From NCBI GenBank assembly GCA_001692895.1, contig KV748181.1, forward strand, positions 3,353,640 to 3,417,639: DNA of 64,000 bases, in the 5' to 3' direction. Shown one piece after another: positions 1-10,140 of this stretch (its first letter is position 1; each line of letters opens with the position of its first letter). Below the pieces are notes generated by a model, which saw nothing but the letters and a program-made list of their open reading frames with translations, did no database searches and was not told the DNA's origin. Both the position numbers and the translations under genes were made by a program. This DNA is from Cenococcum geophilum 1.58. Lineage: Eukaryota > Ascomycota > Dothideomycetes > Gloniales > Gloniaceae.

Positions 1-514
1 AATTAATCGGACGTCTACACGGAAGCTTTAATTAACTGTCTATGGATGCAAAGCCCTAGTCGTATATGCAGCAGAAGACACCTTGAGTTAAGCTAGGGCC
101 TCATCAAATCTCAATTAGTTGAACGCCGTCTCTGTATGTAAATTAGGACGATCAGAGCCTTTGACCGGGCCGACTTTCTACCTTAATTAAACGACCGAAC
201 GATCAGTTGCAGCACGTCGTCGCCGACCGATTAGACAGTCTTCGGCTAGCAGTTAAAGCAGGCACACAGACACGTACGCAGACCCGCACGCAGACACAGA
301 CGCAGAATATGCAATGCAGAGCTACTGATGCACGGCCAGATGCACAGCTAGACGCACAGCCAGACGCATAGCTAGATGCAGGGCCTGATGTAAAGCCACG
401 GATAGAGCCTTAATTGAGAGCCGTGTACGATGCAGACCGATGCAGAGCTAGGTACAGAGCCTTAATATCAAACGACCAGCCGAACCACCGAGTCGGGCCG
501 TAGTCTCTGCCATT
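1..514. repeat. Low-complexity DNA with imperfect 12-bp repeats
   Basis: No gene is visible. About 240-400 holds degenerate 12-bp units of the type CAGACGCACAGC / TAGACGCA / AGATGCAGGGCC. The stretch near 156-190 carries AGAGCCTTTGACCGGGCCGA, which resembles segments near 5924 and 6472 inside the insertion at 4553-7162. This suggests the left edge of the window holds a relative of that repeat-rich DNA. The unit period was read by eye and varies. Confidence 0.5.
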
Positions 515-1113
515 TTGATCAACTGTCCTGCCGCCGCCGCTGCTGCCGCTATTCCGTCCAGCTATTTCGTCCTTGCTGTCTCAACCGACTGCTGTCTCTA
601 CCGTCCTAGATCTGTACCGCTGCTAGGTCTATTTACTACTGGATCTGCTAGGTTTGTCATACCGTTCTATACTGCTATTCCAACCGATCTGTTCTACTAC
701 TGCCGACCAGCTATTCTGCCGCTGCCACTACTGCCATTGCTATTCCGACTGTTCCGTTATATTATTCCGATTGTTCTACTGCTACCGTTCTCACTAACTG
801 CTACCGACTAACTACTACCGACTAACTGCTACCGACCGTCTGCCGCTACCGAGATTTCTGCTACTAAAAGTTCTGCTGCTAGATGTCCTACTACTTACTA
901 TACAGACCGAGTTCTTCTACTGACTGTTCTATTACTAACCGCTCTACCATTAACCGTTTTGCTTTGTCTTACTGCGCCAACTGTCTGCTTTTTACCATTA
1001 CTACTACCGTTACTATTACTGCTGTTACTGCTGCTACTGCTGCTACTGCTATTGTCATTTCTGGTTTACAGCTATTTTGGTTACCGCTAGTAGGAAGGAC
1101 ACTGTAGGATAGT
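515..1113. repeat. Pyrimidine-rich low-complexity stretch, not coding
   Basis: The + strand is dominated by CTGCTACCG, ACTACCGACTA and CTGCTACTG strings, including 14-bp units around 788-835 and CTG/TTA triplet runs at 1018-1055. Short open frames of 98 and 74 codons result, but they are Ser/Leu/Pro/Tyr-rich low complexity with no domain. I read them as by-products of composition. Confidence 0.55.
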
Positions 1114-1168
1114 TNTATAGGAGGGCTNAGGATNAGGNTACCTGTNTTCTTTTAGGGATANNCTTTNC
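1114..1168. other. Cluster of ambiguous bases (N)
   Basis: Scattered single Ns break this stretch. Similar clusters occur at about 32879-32938 (Copia copy) and 59545-59629 (Copia B). They lie in or beside repeats, so they may reflect collapsed or poor-quality repeat consensus. Confidence 0.9.
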
Positions 1169-1219
1169 TTTTTCTATTCTGCTTTTGCTATTCTTTTATT
1201 TGGCTATTCTTCTATAGTA

Positions 1220-1496
1220 TAGAACGTTAGGGGACAACGTTCTTGGTGGGGGAGGTATGTGGTGGGGTAAAATGGGCCACTACTTAGTGCCTTGGCATTT
1301 TCCTGTATATATTAAGCCTTCGGCTTCTCTCCTTCTCGCCATCACGACCTACCGGAATATATTCTTTCCTTTCTTCTTACTGACTGCTTTCCTACTGATT
1401 GATTACGACTGACGACTAACCGACTGACCGACTGACCGACCGACCGACCGACCGACAGACAGACAGCATTGTGACTTCCTATCTGAGAGGGACCGC
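1220..1496 (+). promoter_or_regulatory. Leader or 5' LTR-like region before the G1 gag
   Basis: A TATA-like GTATATATTAAGCC lies at 1305-1318, followed by pyrimidine-rich sequence and a (GACC/GACT)n run at about 1413-1467, just ahead of the gag reading frame. The position and layout suit an LTR promoter and leader. The sequence is not an obvious match to the 3' LTR at 14403-14613, so either it is very diverged, the 5' end is chimeric, or it is only leader. No clean TG...CA ends or primer-binding site could be fixed. Confidence 0.35.
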
Positions 1497-2700
1497 GTCC
1501 ACCACCACAATAGCACCTAAAGTAAGCTTGTTTAAGAGAGCTACCTCTACTTAAGAGGAACCTAAGATCTAATTAGGATTAGAAATTAAAGATAATAATA
1601 ATATTATAGACGTACGTAAGCAGATTTGCGCCTTTACAGCCAGCTAGGAAGCCAATTATCTTAAAGCGAGAAATATATAAGAAACCCTATAAGAGATCCT
1701 AAAAAGCCTTACGGCCCTATAAAATAGCCTAGCTTCCCCTTTTTAAAGCCCTAGCTAACCTATTTACTCTACTAAATATAATATACTAGGGAGTACGGAT
1801 ACAATAATAAAGTAATTAAAGTCCGTTAAGCTCCCTAACCCCCCACTACTATCTAATAGGATAGACCCTACCTTTAAAAATTAGAGGATTTAAGTATAAA
1901 AAAAGCTCCGTGTTAATTATAACTACTTTCTTTCCAAAGAAGCTAAAATACTCTATATCTTTAGTTAAACTACTAAGAACGCCTAACGGCACCTTTAAGC
2001 CAAGTTTAAGGACGACTCCCCTATCTAATTTATATCTATTAATAAGATAATACGGCACCTAGTAGCTATCTATATTAACCCAAACAAAGTATAAGATACC
2101 TATTATAACTATAATCGCCTAATAATAAAACTAAATTAACCCTTTACTAAATTCTAAACTTAATTCCTATACCTTATAGGAGAAGGCTAAGTTCCCCTTA
2201 AGAACTACCGATTAGACCTATATAATAAGCTAATAATCTAGGTATAAGAAAAGATTACTATAACCTTAAATAACCTACTAACCTATAAAAGACTTATAGC
2301 TTATTACCTATTATTAAACTTAGAACTAAAGCGGATTAACGCCCGCCCTAATTAGTAGAAGTAACTCTATAATAATTGGAACTCGCTAGCTATACCTATA
2401 GGAGCTAGAGTAGGAAGACAGGTTGCGACTACTCCTATACTAAAGGCGGTTATAACTACGCATTAGTAAGCTTCGCCTAACTAGTTATATACTACGCCAT
2501 TAACTAGTATTTACTATAATACTTTAATTAACCCTGCCTTGGCTATGTGCTATAACTATAATAAGTAGGGTTACTTTACCTTATCCTGCCTGGAGCTAAA
2601 GAATATAGGTAATATTAAGGAGATAGAGGAAGGAGAAACGTCTAATAAGTTAGGAAAAGAAAAACCTTAGGGAAAGACTCCCCCCTAGGGTACCCTATTG
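1497..2700 (+). pseudogene. gag: G1 gag (capsid/nucleocapsid) remnant
   Basis: A damaged frame starting near 1497 reads like a Gypsy Gag. It has an N-terminal segment, then a capsid-like helical region (about 1850-2350; for example AKILYIFS and a NYNRL repeat), then a zinc knuckle at 2548-2589. The knuckle keeps the CX2CX4HX4C spacing (14 codons) but reads C-Y-N-Y-N-K-stop-G-Y-F-T-L-S-C: the second Cys and the His have become Tyr and one Gln has become a stop, all C-to-T changes. Gag would package the element RNA in cytoplasmic particles. The start codon is not visible, probably lost to mutation or lying in the altered leader. Confidence 0.75.
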
Positions 2701-4552
2701 ATCTTAAAGAGATTAATCTTAGTTAGTTAATAGGTGGAAAGTATTTTATAGTTCTATATATAGTATCTTAAAATAGATATAAAGTTAATATAACTGCCCT
2801 TATTAATACTAGAGCAAATAGCTTCGCCTTTATAAATACTACCTATATAAATAATATTGCTAAGTTTTTAAATATAAAAGCTATCTAACTAGAGAAGCCT
2901 ATTTAGGTAAAAGGCTATAACAGCTAAGCCGGTTAGCCCGTTACCTATATCTTAAAGTTATATATCGCTCTTAACGGACGACGCTAATATAGTATCCTCT
3001 TTTATATTCTAGACCTAGGGTCTTATAATATAATCCTTAAATAAAAATAGATATCTTATTTTAATATTTGGTTAAATATATAATAAAGACGGTTTATCTA
3101 GCCGGAGGATAGACTAAAGTTACCCTCCTTTATTAGGGAAATCTAAACTAACTATAAGATACTAGCCGTAAGGGCTAACCCTACTTACTAGTAGAATGTC
3201 TAGGCCCGTAACCTAGCCTTTACCTAAAAAGACGCCCGCCGTAAAGCTAGAAAGAACTCTATATTAATAAAGATTCTTTTCTAAAGTGCTATATTTAAAG
3301 AGGACTCTATATATAAAAGTGGGATAAATAGTAATATAGACGATATTTAAATTATATAGATTTAACCGGTATAGAAAAGAACGTATTAATAGGATATAAG
3401 GGATAACCTTTAAAAGATATAATAGAAGCTAAAAGGAGTAATAATAACGCTAGTACCCTAAAAGTCCCTAAAGTTATATACGCCCCTATTATTAGGCACC
3501 CCCCCACTATAAATATTGCTATAATTAGCGCTATAGCGTTCTACTTTAATATATACCAAAAGAATAATAAGGTCTTTATAACGAGCCTATATAAGATTAA
3601 CCAAATTATTAATAATAGAGAGGAAAGGCTAGCTAAGGAAACTAATAAGGAACTAGTTAAACGCCTCCTTTTTACTATTTATATAAACTATAAAGATATA
3701 TTCTTAAAGGCGGCCTTAAATAAGTTACCCCCCTACCAGATATATAATTATAAGATTTAATTAAAAGCTAATAACTCGCTAGGCTATAGCCCCCTCTACT
3801 ATTAATTAATAGATAAGCTAAAAGTAATAAAGTAGTACTTAATTAATAACCTAGATAAAGGGTTTATCGAGCTAAGTTAAGCCCCTTTTACTTCCCCTAT
3901 CCTATTTGTAAAAAAGCCTAATAAAAGCCTTTATTTTTATATCGACTATTAAAAGCTAAACGCTATTACTTAAAAGGACTAGTATCCTATTCCTTTAATT
4001 AATAAAACCCTTACACGTCTAAGCTAGGTAAAGATTTTTACTAAACTTAATATCCGCTAAGCTTTTTACCAAATTAGGATAAACCCTATATCTAAAGATT
4101 TAATAACATTCTATACCTATTATAGTTCCTATAAATATAAAGTTCTTCCTTTTAAACTAATAAACGGACCGGCTATGTACTAAAGGTATATAAATAACGT
4201 TCTTTTTAATTACCTTAATAAATTCTGTATAGTATACCTAGACAACATTTTTATATACTTAGATAATAAACTTAAGCATTAAGTTTATATTAAGAAGGTT
4301 CTGGAAAGACTATAGAACGCGGGCTTATAAGTTAATATTAAGAAATGCGAGTTTAGGGTAAAACGTATAAAATACCTTAGGTTTATCGTAACTATAAAAG
4401 GAATTAAGGTTAACCCTAAAAAGGTAAAGGTAATCCGTAACTAAAAGCCCCCTTATACAGTAAAGGGAATCCAGTCTTTCCTTAATTTTTATAACTTTTA
4501 CCACTAGTTTATCCGTAACTACGGAATTGTAGCAAAACCTCTTATACAACTA
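2700..4552 (+). pseudogene. pol: G1 pol, first part: aspartic protease and reverse transcriptase
   Basis: At 2796-2819 the frame reads A-L-I-N-T-R-A-N, a mutated D-T-G-A aspartic protease active site (Asp to Asn, Gly to Arg). The RT begins around 3850: FIELS-stop-APFTSPILFVKK and then a YIDY box (about 3845-3955) are the usual Gypsy fingers motifs. A KIFTKLNIR-stop-AF segment (about 4030-4065) carries the first catalytic block with D to N, and Y-L-D-N at 4235-4246 is the mutated YLDD catalytic box. The frame stops abruptly at an insertion after I-Q-L at about 4552 and resumes at 7163. The enzyme would copy element RNA to cDNA. Both catalytic motifs are now damaged. Confidence 0.85.
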
Positions 4553-4605
4553 TATTAGCATTTTATTGGGGTACTAAGATCCTAGAGGCCTCCTACCAGG
4601 ATTTT

Positions 4606-4795
4606 AATTTTCCTAATCGTCCTAGTTATCCTAATAGGCTCCTAACAGGCTCCTACTAGGATCTTTAATTTTTATAATCGTCCTATTAGGCTCCTAATAG
4701 GAAACTAGTATTTTCTAATTGTCCTAATAGGCTCCTAATAGGAAACTAGTATTTCCTAATTGTCCTATTAGGTTTCTGGCAAGATACCCCCTAAA
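4606..4795. repeat. TCCTAATNG / GGCTCCTAATAGG repeats, left flank of the insertion
   Basis: Units such as TTTCCTAATTGTCC and TAGGCTCCTAATAGGAAAC recur several times here and again at about 6935-7140 on the other side of the 2.6 kb insertion, in the same orientation. TCCTAATAGGA is itself nearly palindromic. Confidence 0.6.
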
Positions 4796-4825
4796 GCAAT
4801 ACCTATGCACACCCCTTAAGCTATA

Positions 4826-5472
4826 CTACTAAGGCTCTACATAAGGCTCTGCATAAAGCTCTATATAAAGCTCTACACGAAGCTCTATATAAAGCTCTAC
4901 ACGAAGCTCTACATAAAGCTCTATACAAAGCTCTACACGAAGCTCTATATAAAGCTCTACACGAAGCTCTATATAAAGCTCTACATAAAGCTCTACATAA
5001 AGCTCTATACAAAGCTCTACACGAAGCTCTGCACGAAGCTTTGCACGAAGCTCTGCACAAAGCTCTGTATAAAGCTCTATATAAAGCTCTGCACGAAGCT
5101 CTATATAAAGCTCTATACGAAGCTCTAAACGAAGCTCTAAACAAAGCTCTGCACGAAGCTTTATATAAGGCTCTACACGAGACTATATAAAGCTCTGCGT
5201 ATAGAGGCTCTGTATAAGCTTCTGCACGAGCTTCTATACAAAGCTCTATACAAAGCTCTATACAAAGCTCTATATAAAGCTCTATATAAAGCTTTATACG
5301 AAGCTCTATACGAAGCTCTACACGAAGCTCTATATAAAGCTCTACACGAAGCTCTATACGAAGCTCTGCGTAAAGCTCTGCGTAAAGCTCTATACAAAGC
5401 TTTACGTATAAAGGCTCTATATAAGGCTCTGCGCGAAGCTCTATATACAAAGGCTCTATATAAAGCTCCGTA
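4826..5472. repeat. 12-bp minisatellite, roughly 50 units
   Basis: Consensus AAGCTCTRYAYR, where the last bases vary as TATA, ACAC, GCAC or TACA plus G/A. The array is almost uninterrupted, with two breaks near 5180-5225 and 5405-5455. Since 12 is a multiple of 3, open frames cross it on the minus strand giving Tyr-Arg-Ala-Leu / Cys-Arg-Ala-Ser repeats. These are a consequence of the period and not evidence of a gene. Unit differences are mostly C/T and G/A. Confidence 0.85.
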
Positions 5473-5605
5473 TAATATATATTACTATTAGGTCCCTGTT
5501 ATATTCCTAATAACCTATACGTACTTCTGCTAAGTTACCCCTTAGTAACCACCTTATTTTTTACCCTTCCTTATATCCTCCCTACCTTAGGAGGCACTAG
5601 AACGG

Positions 5606-5746
5606 CAGCTAGTAGAGAACTGTCGCTAGAACTAGACAACCGTTGCTAGAACTAGACGACCGTTACTAGAATTAGATAACCGTTGCTAGAACCAAACGAC
5701 TGTTGCTAGAATGAGATGACCGTTCTAGAGCTAGATGACCGTTTAA
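5606..5746. repeat. 20-bp tandem repeat, about 6-7 units
   Basis: Units of the type CGTTGCTAGAACTAGACGAC repeat head to tail. Two further decayed units lie at about 6191-6235, just after the GTAG microsatellite, at the start of the second copy of the compound repeat. Confidence 0.75.
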
Positions 5747-6510
5747 ATAACCAGCCAGCAAACACTACAAACGATTTAATTAATTAATTGATTGAATTGA
5801 ACTAGAGCTTTAATATTGGCCCGTTACTAAATCGAATTAAGGCCTTCTAGTAAGGTACCCTAGACAACTACCGTTTAAATATACAGTTAGCGAACGGCTA
5901 TAGAGAATGATTTAAATCAATTAGAGCCTTTAATTAGGCCGACTCCTCTCCTAAATTAAACCAAATACTAACGTAGGTAGGTAGGTAGGCAGGCAGGTAG
6001 GTAGGTAGGTAGGTAGGTAGGTAGGTAGGTAGGTAGGTAGGTAGGTAGGTAGGTAGGTAGGTAGGTAGGTAGGTAGGTAGGTAGGTAGGGGTAGGTAGGT
6101 AGGTAGGTAGGTAGGTAGGTAGGTAGGTAGGTAGGTAGGTAGGTAGGTAGGTAGGTAGGTAGGTAGGTAGGTAGGTAGGTAGGTAGGAGAGGACCGTCAC
6201 TAGAACTAGAGACCGTCGCTAAAACTAGATGATAATCGTCTAAATAACCAGCCAGCGAACACTACAATTAATTTAATTAATTGATTAAATTGAACTAGAG
6301 CCTTAATATTATCCTATTACCAAATTAAATCGAATTAAGGCCTCTTAGGGAGGCACCCTAGACGACTACTATTTAAATGTATAGCCAGCGAACGCCTATA
6401 GAGAATGATTTGAATTAATACAATTAATCGCAATTAAATTAATACGATTAATTGACTAATCAAATTAAGCAAAGCCTTTAATCGGGCCGACCTCTCCCTT
6501 AAATTACAGA
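5735..6510. repeat. Compound direct repeat, two diverged copies
   Basis: Copy A (about 5735-5970) and copy B (about 6230-6510) share, in order, AATAACCAGCCAGC, a TTAATTAATTGATT block, TCGAATTAAGGCC, CCTAGAC, TATAGAGAATGATTT and a final GGCCGACYYCTC segment, and each then runs into GTAG-type repeats. The copies differ by many transitions and some indels. Together with the 20-mers and the microsatellite this looks like a roughly 500-bp higher-order unit duplicated in tandem. Confidence 0.7.
5973..6188. repeat. (GTAG)n microsatellite, about 54 units
   Basis: Near-perfect GTAG tetranucleotide run with GGCA variants at the left end and one GGGG interruption near 6087. A decayed GTAG/GATAG stretch follows copy B at about 6515-6640. 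The minus-strand frame across it (Tyr-Leu-Pro-Thr repeats) is not a gene. Confidence 0.95.
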
Positions 6511-6934
6511 TATAGACAGGTAGGTATAGATAAGTAGGCATAATAGGCATAGATAGGTAGGTACAGATAGGTAGGTATAGATAGGTAGGCACGAATAGGT
6601 AGGACGGTTAGATTGGTAGGATAGGTAGGATAAGTAGGTACTAGGCCTAGTTAGGAAATCAGTACACGGCCGGTGGATTATTAGGAACACCGCTAATTAA
6701 CGGTTTAAAGCCTCTGCAAAAGCCTTACCCCTTATCTCAATCAATTACTTAACGCCTAAGTAGATATAGACACAGACACAGATATAGGTAATAGGTAGGA
6801 AGGATCAATTTAAATTATTTAAATTACTTAAAGTATCGTATATATAGAATAGGGCCTAAAATTAACCTAATTTATATATTTTAACTGCTATAAATACCGG
6901 AGTATTAATATACCTCATTTTGAAATTTAGAATT

Positions 6935-7150
6935 TTAATTATCCTAATTATTCTAATTGTCCTAATTGTCCTAATTTTCCTAATTGTCCTAATGGTCCTA
7001 ATGGTCCTGGAGGTCCGTTTAGTCCATTTAGTCTAGGCAGCCTCCTAATAGGCTCCTAATAGGAAACCGAGTATAAGGGTCTTCTGGAGATCCTAGTAGC
7101 CCTAATAGGAGCTATTAGGAGCCTGTTAGTACTGTTAGGAGGCATGAATA
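6935..7150. repeat. TCCTAATTG / GGCTCCTAATAGG repeats, right flank of the insertion
   Basis: At least seven 9-bp units TCCTAATTG / TCCTAATGG (about 6945-7005) lead into GGCTCCTAATAGGCTCCTAAT and an inverted GGAGCTATTAGGAGCC. These match the left flank at 4606-4795. Confidence 0.65.
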
Positions 7151-7162
7151 TTTTCCTGATAT

Positions 7163-9574
7163 AACTAGGAAGGATACGCCTTTTATCTTTAATAATAGCT
7201 ATATAAAAGCCTTTAAAGAGATAAAGGATTAGCTTATCTCTTTTCTAATTCTTTATTACTATAACTCGGACCTTAAATTAATGCTAGAAATAGATGCCTC
7301 TAATAGGGTCGTAGCGGGAATCCTATTATAGTTATATCTAAATAGTAAATAGTACCCTATAGCTTTCTTCTTAAAGATAATAGACTTAGCTAAGTATAAC
7401 TATAAAGTATATAATAAAGAAATATTAGCTATTATTTAATTACTTTTCTAATAGCGCGCGGAGCTTAAAGATACGAACTTCTGGATTAAGATATATACAG
7501 ATTATAAAGCCCTAGAGTACTTTATAACTATAAAGCAGCTTACTAAATAATAAGCCTAATAGGCCGAAATACTCTTTTAATTCTTCTTTATGATTATATA
7601 TTGTTCTAGTAAGTAAAACTTTAAGGCTAATGCCTTAACCTAAAGAGAATAAGATATAGGGCCCTAAAATAAGTTAAAGACCTAATATTAGACGCGCGCC
7701 CTTCTCTATCTAGAATAGCTTAACCTACGGATCCTTAAGGAGCTAGACTTATAGTAAAACGAGCTAGCACTAATAGAGGAGTCCTTAGATAAGCTAATAG
7801 GGCTAATTAACTGCCTCCTAACTATAAACCGCACGGCTAACGCCTTAAGGGCTCTCCGCAAATAAGCTATAAAAGGAACCCCTAATTTTAAGACAAAGGA
7901 AGGATTGCTTCTATACTAAGAGCGGCTTATAGTCCCTAATATTAACAATTTACGGACTAAATTAATCCGCGAAGCTTATTACTAAGTCTCTACGGCATAC
8001 CCTAGCAAGAATAAGACCCATAAAATTATTAACTGCCGTTATTACTAGCCGAGAATAATTATAGATATTAATTAATATATATAGAACTGCGAAAACTGCT
8101 AAAAAGCTATAATCCTACAAAATAAGACCCTAGGACTACTTAAGCTACTCCTAATACTAAAGCGCCCTTAGCAGTATATCTCTATAGACTTTTATAAACT
8201 ACTTAGGGACCGTAACGGATACGATATAGTTATAGTTATAGTCGACCGCTTTAGTAAACGCCCGTTCTTAATTCCCTGTTATAAGAACATTAATACTAAA
8301 AAGGTAGCCTAGCTATATGTCTATTACGTCTACCAAATCTAGAAACTACTAGATACTATTATATCTAATTATAGGCCATAGTTTATATTGGCCTTCTAGA
8401 ATAAGTTTACCTAAATTCTAGGCATTAAGCTAAAGCTTTCTACAGCTTATTACCCCTAGATAGACGGTTAGACAGAGATTATAAATTAGTACCTAGACTA
8501 GAGGCTTAGGCCCTTTATTAACTATTTCTAGAATAACTAGTCTAAACTATTACCCTATAACTCCACAGGGTTTGCCCCGATTTAGCTAGAAATGGGATAT
8601 TTACCCCGCATAAGCTTTAACTAGAAAAGGCTAGAAGAACCCTAAACTATATAAGAGAAGCTATTTTATGCTAAGGCCCAATAGTACGCTAAACAATTAG
8701 AGGAGGCCTAGATAGTAGCCCGTAAGAACCTAGAAAAAGCTTAAAGGTTAATAAAATAGTAGGCAAATAAACACTATTAAGAGCCCGATTTTGCCCCTGG
8801 CGATATAATCTAGGTTACTATAAAAAAATTAGAAGACTAAACAACCCAGCCGTAAGCTAGACTACTAGATAGTAGGACCGTATAAGGTTTTTAAGAAGAT
8901 AGGTAACTTATATAAGATAAAGCTCCTAGATTTAATTAGGGTTTACCCTATCTTTTTACTAGATAAGTTACGGAAAGCTATAAACAACCTATTACCTAGA
9001 TAAAAGAATAAGCCTCCCCTACTAGTTTAAGTAAACGGTGATAATAAATAGGAGGTTAACGAAATACTGGCCTATAAGATAGTATGGGGAACGCTAAAAT
9101 ACTATATCTAATGGAAAGGCTACAATTCTAACCTAACCTAGTACCCTATATAAAACTTTATAGGCTGCCCCTAAAAGCTTAAAGAATTTTATAACTAATA
9201 CCCTAATACGCTGTCACGGCACTGACCTGACGCGTTGTTATGGCTCGTGTACGCGTATGTATGAGCACGGACCTGACCCCTGAGCGACGTGTATATATAC
9301 CGCCTCACCTCCTACATAGATCCTCACACGACATCGTTTGTCAATCATATACAGTCACCTCGTACATCGTACCTTGACAGTCCGCACGTACTGTGACATA
9401 CGCCTGGACCCCTAAAGTACCTAAATAAATGGATAAAATGCTAGCATAATAAAGATAATAAGTTATTGGAAGAATATAGGGATAAAAACGCCCTAAAGCC
9501 CTAATACAGCTATCTGCCAAATTCTGCCATATTCTGCCGTTTTCTGTTAGTACCATAAAATTTCAGATATCTAG
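7163..9574 (+). pseudogene. pol: G1 pol, second part: RNase H, integrase and chromodomain
   Basis: RNase H resumes with TPFIFNNSYIKAFKEIK (about 7170-7235), L-E-I-D-A-S (about 7285-7300) and the closing K-A-N-A-L-T motif near 7622-7640. Integrase follows: an HHCC zinc region (REAYY near 7970, CENC near 8090-8101), then the DDE core with I-D-F (about 8183-8191), I-S-N-Y-R-P for the usual SDRGPQF (about 8366-8385) and the I-D-G-stop-T-E-I motif (about 8461-8482). The chromodomain spans about 9031-9206 and resumes at 9404: EVNEILAYK, LKYYI-stop-WKGYN and the C-terminal YPNT/PGPLKYLNKW. Chromodomains on fungal Gypsy integrases target integration to modified chromatin. The frame continues past the solo LTR to about 9574, where the MULE interrupts it. 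Confidence 0.85.
9212..9398 (+). mobile_element. Solo LTR (187 bp) with 5-bp TSD TACGC
   Basis: The sequence starts TGTCACGG and ends ACTGTGACA. TACGC lies on both sides (9207-9211 and 9399-9403), a clean 5-bp target duplication within the G1 chromodomain codons. Removing it restores the chromodomain frame. Its start (TGTCACGGCACTGACCT) closely matches the start of the G3 LTR on the minus strand at 62534-62720 (TGTTACGGCACTGACCT), and both are 187 bp, so it is probably a solo LTR of the G3 family left by LTR-LTR recombination. Confidence 0.85.
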
Positions 9575-9585
9575 GAACTTTAACC

Positions 9586-9639
9586 GGCCAGGATCCAGGC
9601 AGTAACACTTGGCAGTAACTTTACTGCCCGAATCTTTTG
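9586..9639 (+). repeat. MULE left terminal inverted repeat
   Basis: 54 bp, reverse-complementary to 14107-14160 except for one A/G difference (position 12 of the repeat). After the shared CTTTTG the two ends diverge. Confidence 0.9.
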
Positions 9640-10094
9640 CCAAGTTCAATTCTGCCGGTGTAAAATTAGTGGCTTTGAGCTTGTTGTTAGTGTTGTAGAT
9701 CTTGATAAGCCACGGCATCGCAATTTAGCTCTGCTTAAGTTGTGATCGCACCTGCATCATAAGCCTTGGTGTGGTGTTATACGCGAAAATATGCAATTGT
9801 GAGGTTTAGGAAGGGGTTATAATTTAATTAAATTGTAGATATCATAATGTAAAGTCCTTGCGGCGCAGTGGTACGGTTAGTTCTGTAATTGCTTTGATTT
9901 AATTTAGAGCTAGCCCAACGTAATTATACCACTTTCCCGAAGTTCTTGAGTGGCCTATTAGGCCATAATATAAATATATAGGTTTAATATGACTTAGGGC
10001 GTTAAAAATAAGATGAGAACAACATGATTAATTTAAAGCCTTGCTGATACGTGATTTAATAGGAAATACTCTTTTTTTTTGATGTTTTTGATAC

Positions 10095-10140
10095 GCTACT
10101 GATGGGAACTGAACCCGCGACCTCCTACTGCCCGATTAGG
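10095..10140 (-). tRNA. tRNA 3'-half-like fragment (pseudo-tRNA)
   Basis: On the minus strand this reads as an anticodon arm (CCTAA, 7-nt loop TCGGGCA, GTAGG), a 5-nt variable region (AGGTC), a T arm with a 7-nt loop (GCGGG TTCAGTT CCCAT) and a 7-nt acceptor strand (CAGTAGC). A-box-like TAGCCTAATCGG and B-box-like GGTTCAGTTCC motifs overlap it, and an A-rich tail follows. There is no matching 5' acceptor or D arm, and stem pairs are imperfect. It is therefore at most a tRNA-derived fragment or SINE relic inside the MULE, not a working tRNA. Confidence 0.3.

Larger units (their letters stand above)
4553..7162. mobile_element. Unclassified 2.6 kb tandem-repeat-rich insertion inside the G1 RT
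   Basis: This block interrupts the RT/RNase H frame. AACTA occurs just before it (4548-4552) and just after it (7163-7167), a possible 5-bp target duplication. I see no transposase, RT or gag. It is built of repeats: TCCTAATNG units at both ends, a 12-bp minisatellite, 20-bp units, a compound direct repeat and a GTAG microsatellite. The 5-bp duplication would fit an LTR-type or integrase-mobilised element, but no LTR pair was found, so the class is open. Confidence 0.5.

Noticed and set aside
515-1107. Two + strand open frames of 98 and 74 codons
   Set aside because: Composition is simple CTG/ACC/TTA repeats; the frames are Ser/Leu/Pro/Tyr-rich without domain or start context.
4821-5450. 209-codon minus-strand open frame
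   Set aside because: It is the translation of the 12-bp minisatellite; openness follows from the period.
4826-6190. Possible CRISPR array or centromere-like satellite
   Set aside because: Units are short, contiguous and without spacers, so not CRISPR. The total array is too short and too mixed to call a centromere from this window.
5934-6200. 88-codon minus-strand frame of Tyr-Leu-Pro-Thr repeats
   Set aside because: Translation of the GTAG microsatellite.
9341-9556. 71-codon minus-strand open frame
   Set aside because: It crosses the solo LTR boundary and the antisense of the G1 chromodomain tail; a shadow.
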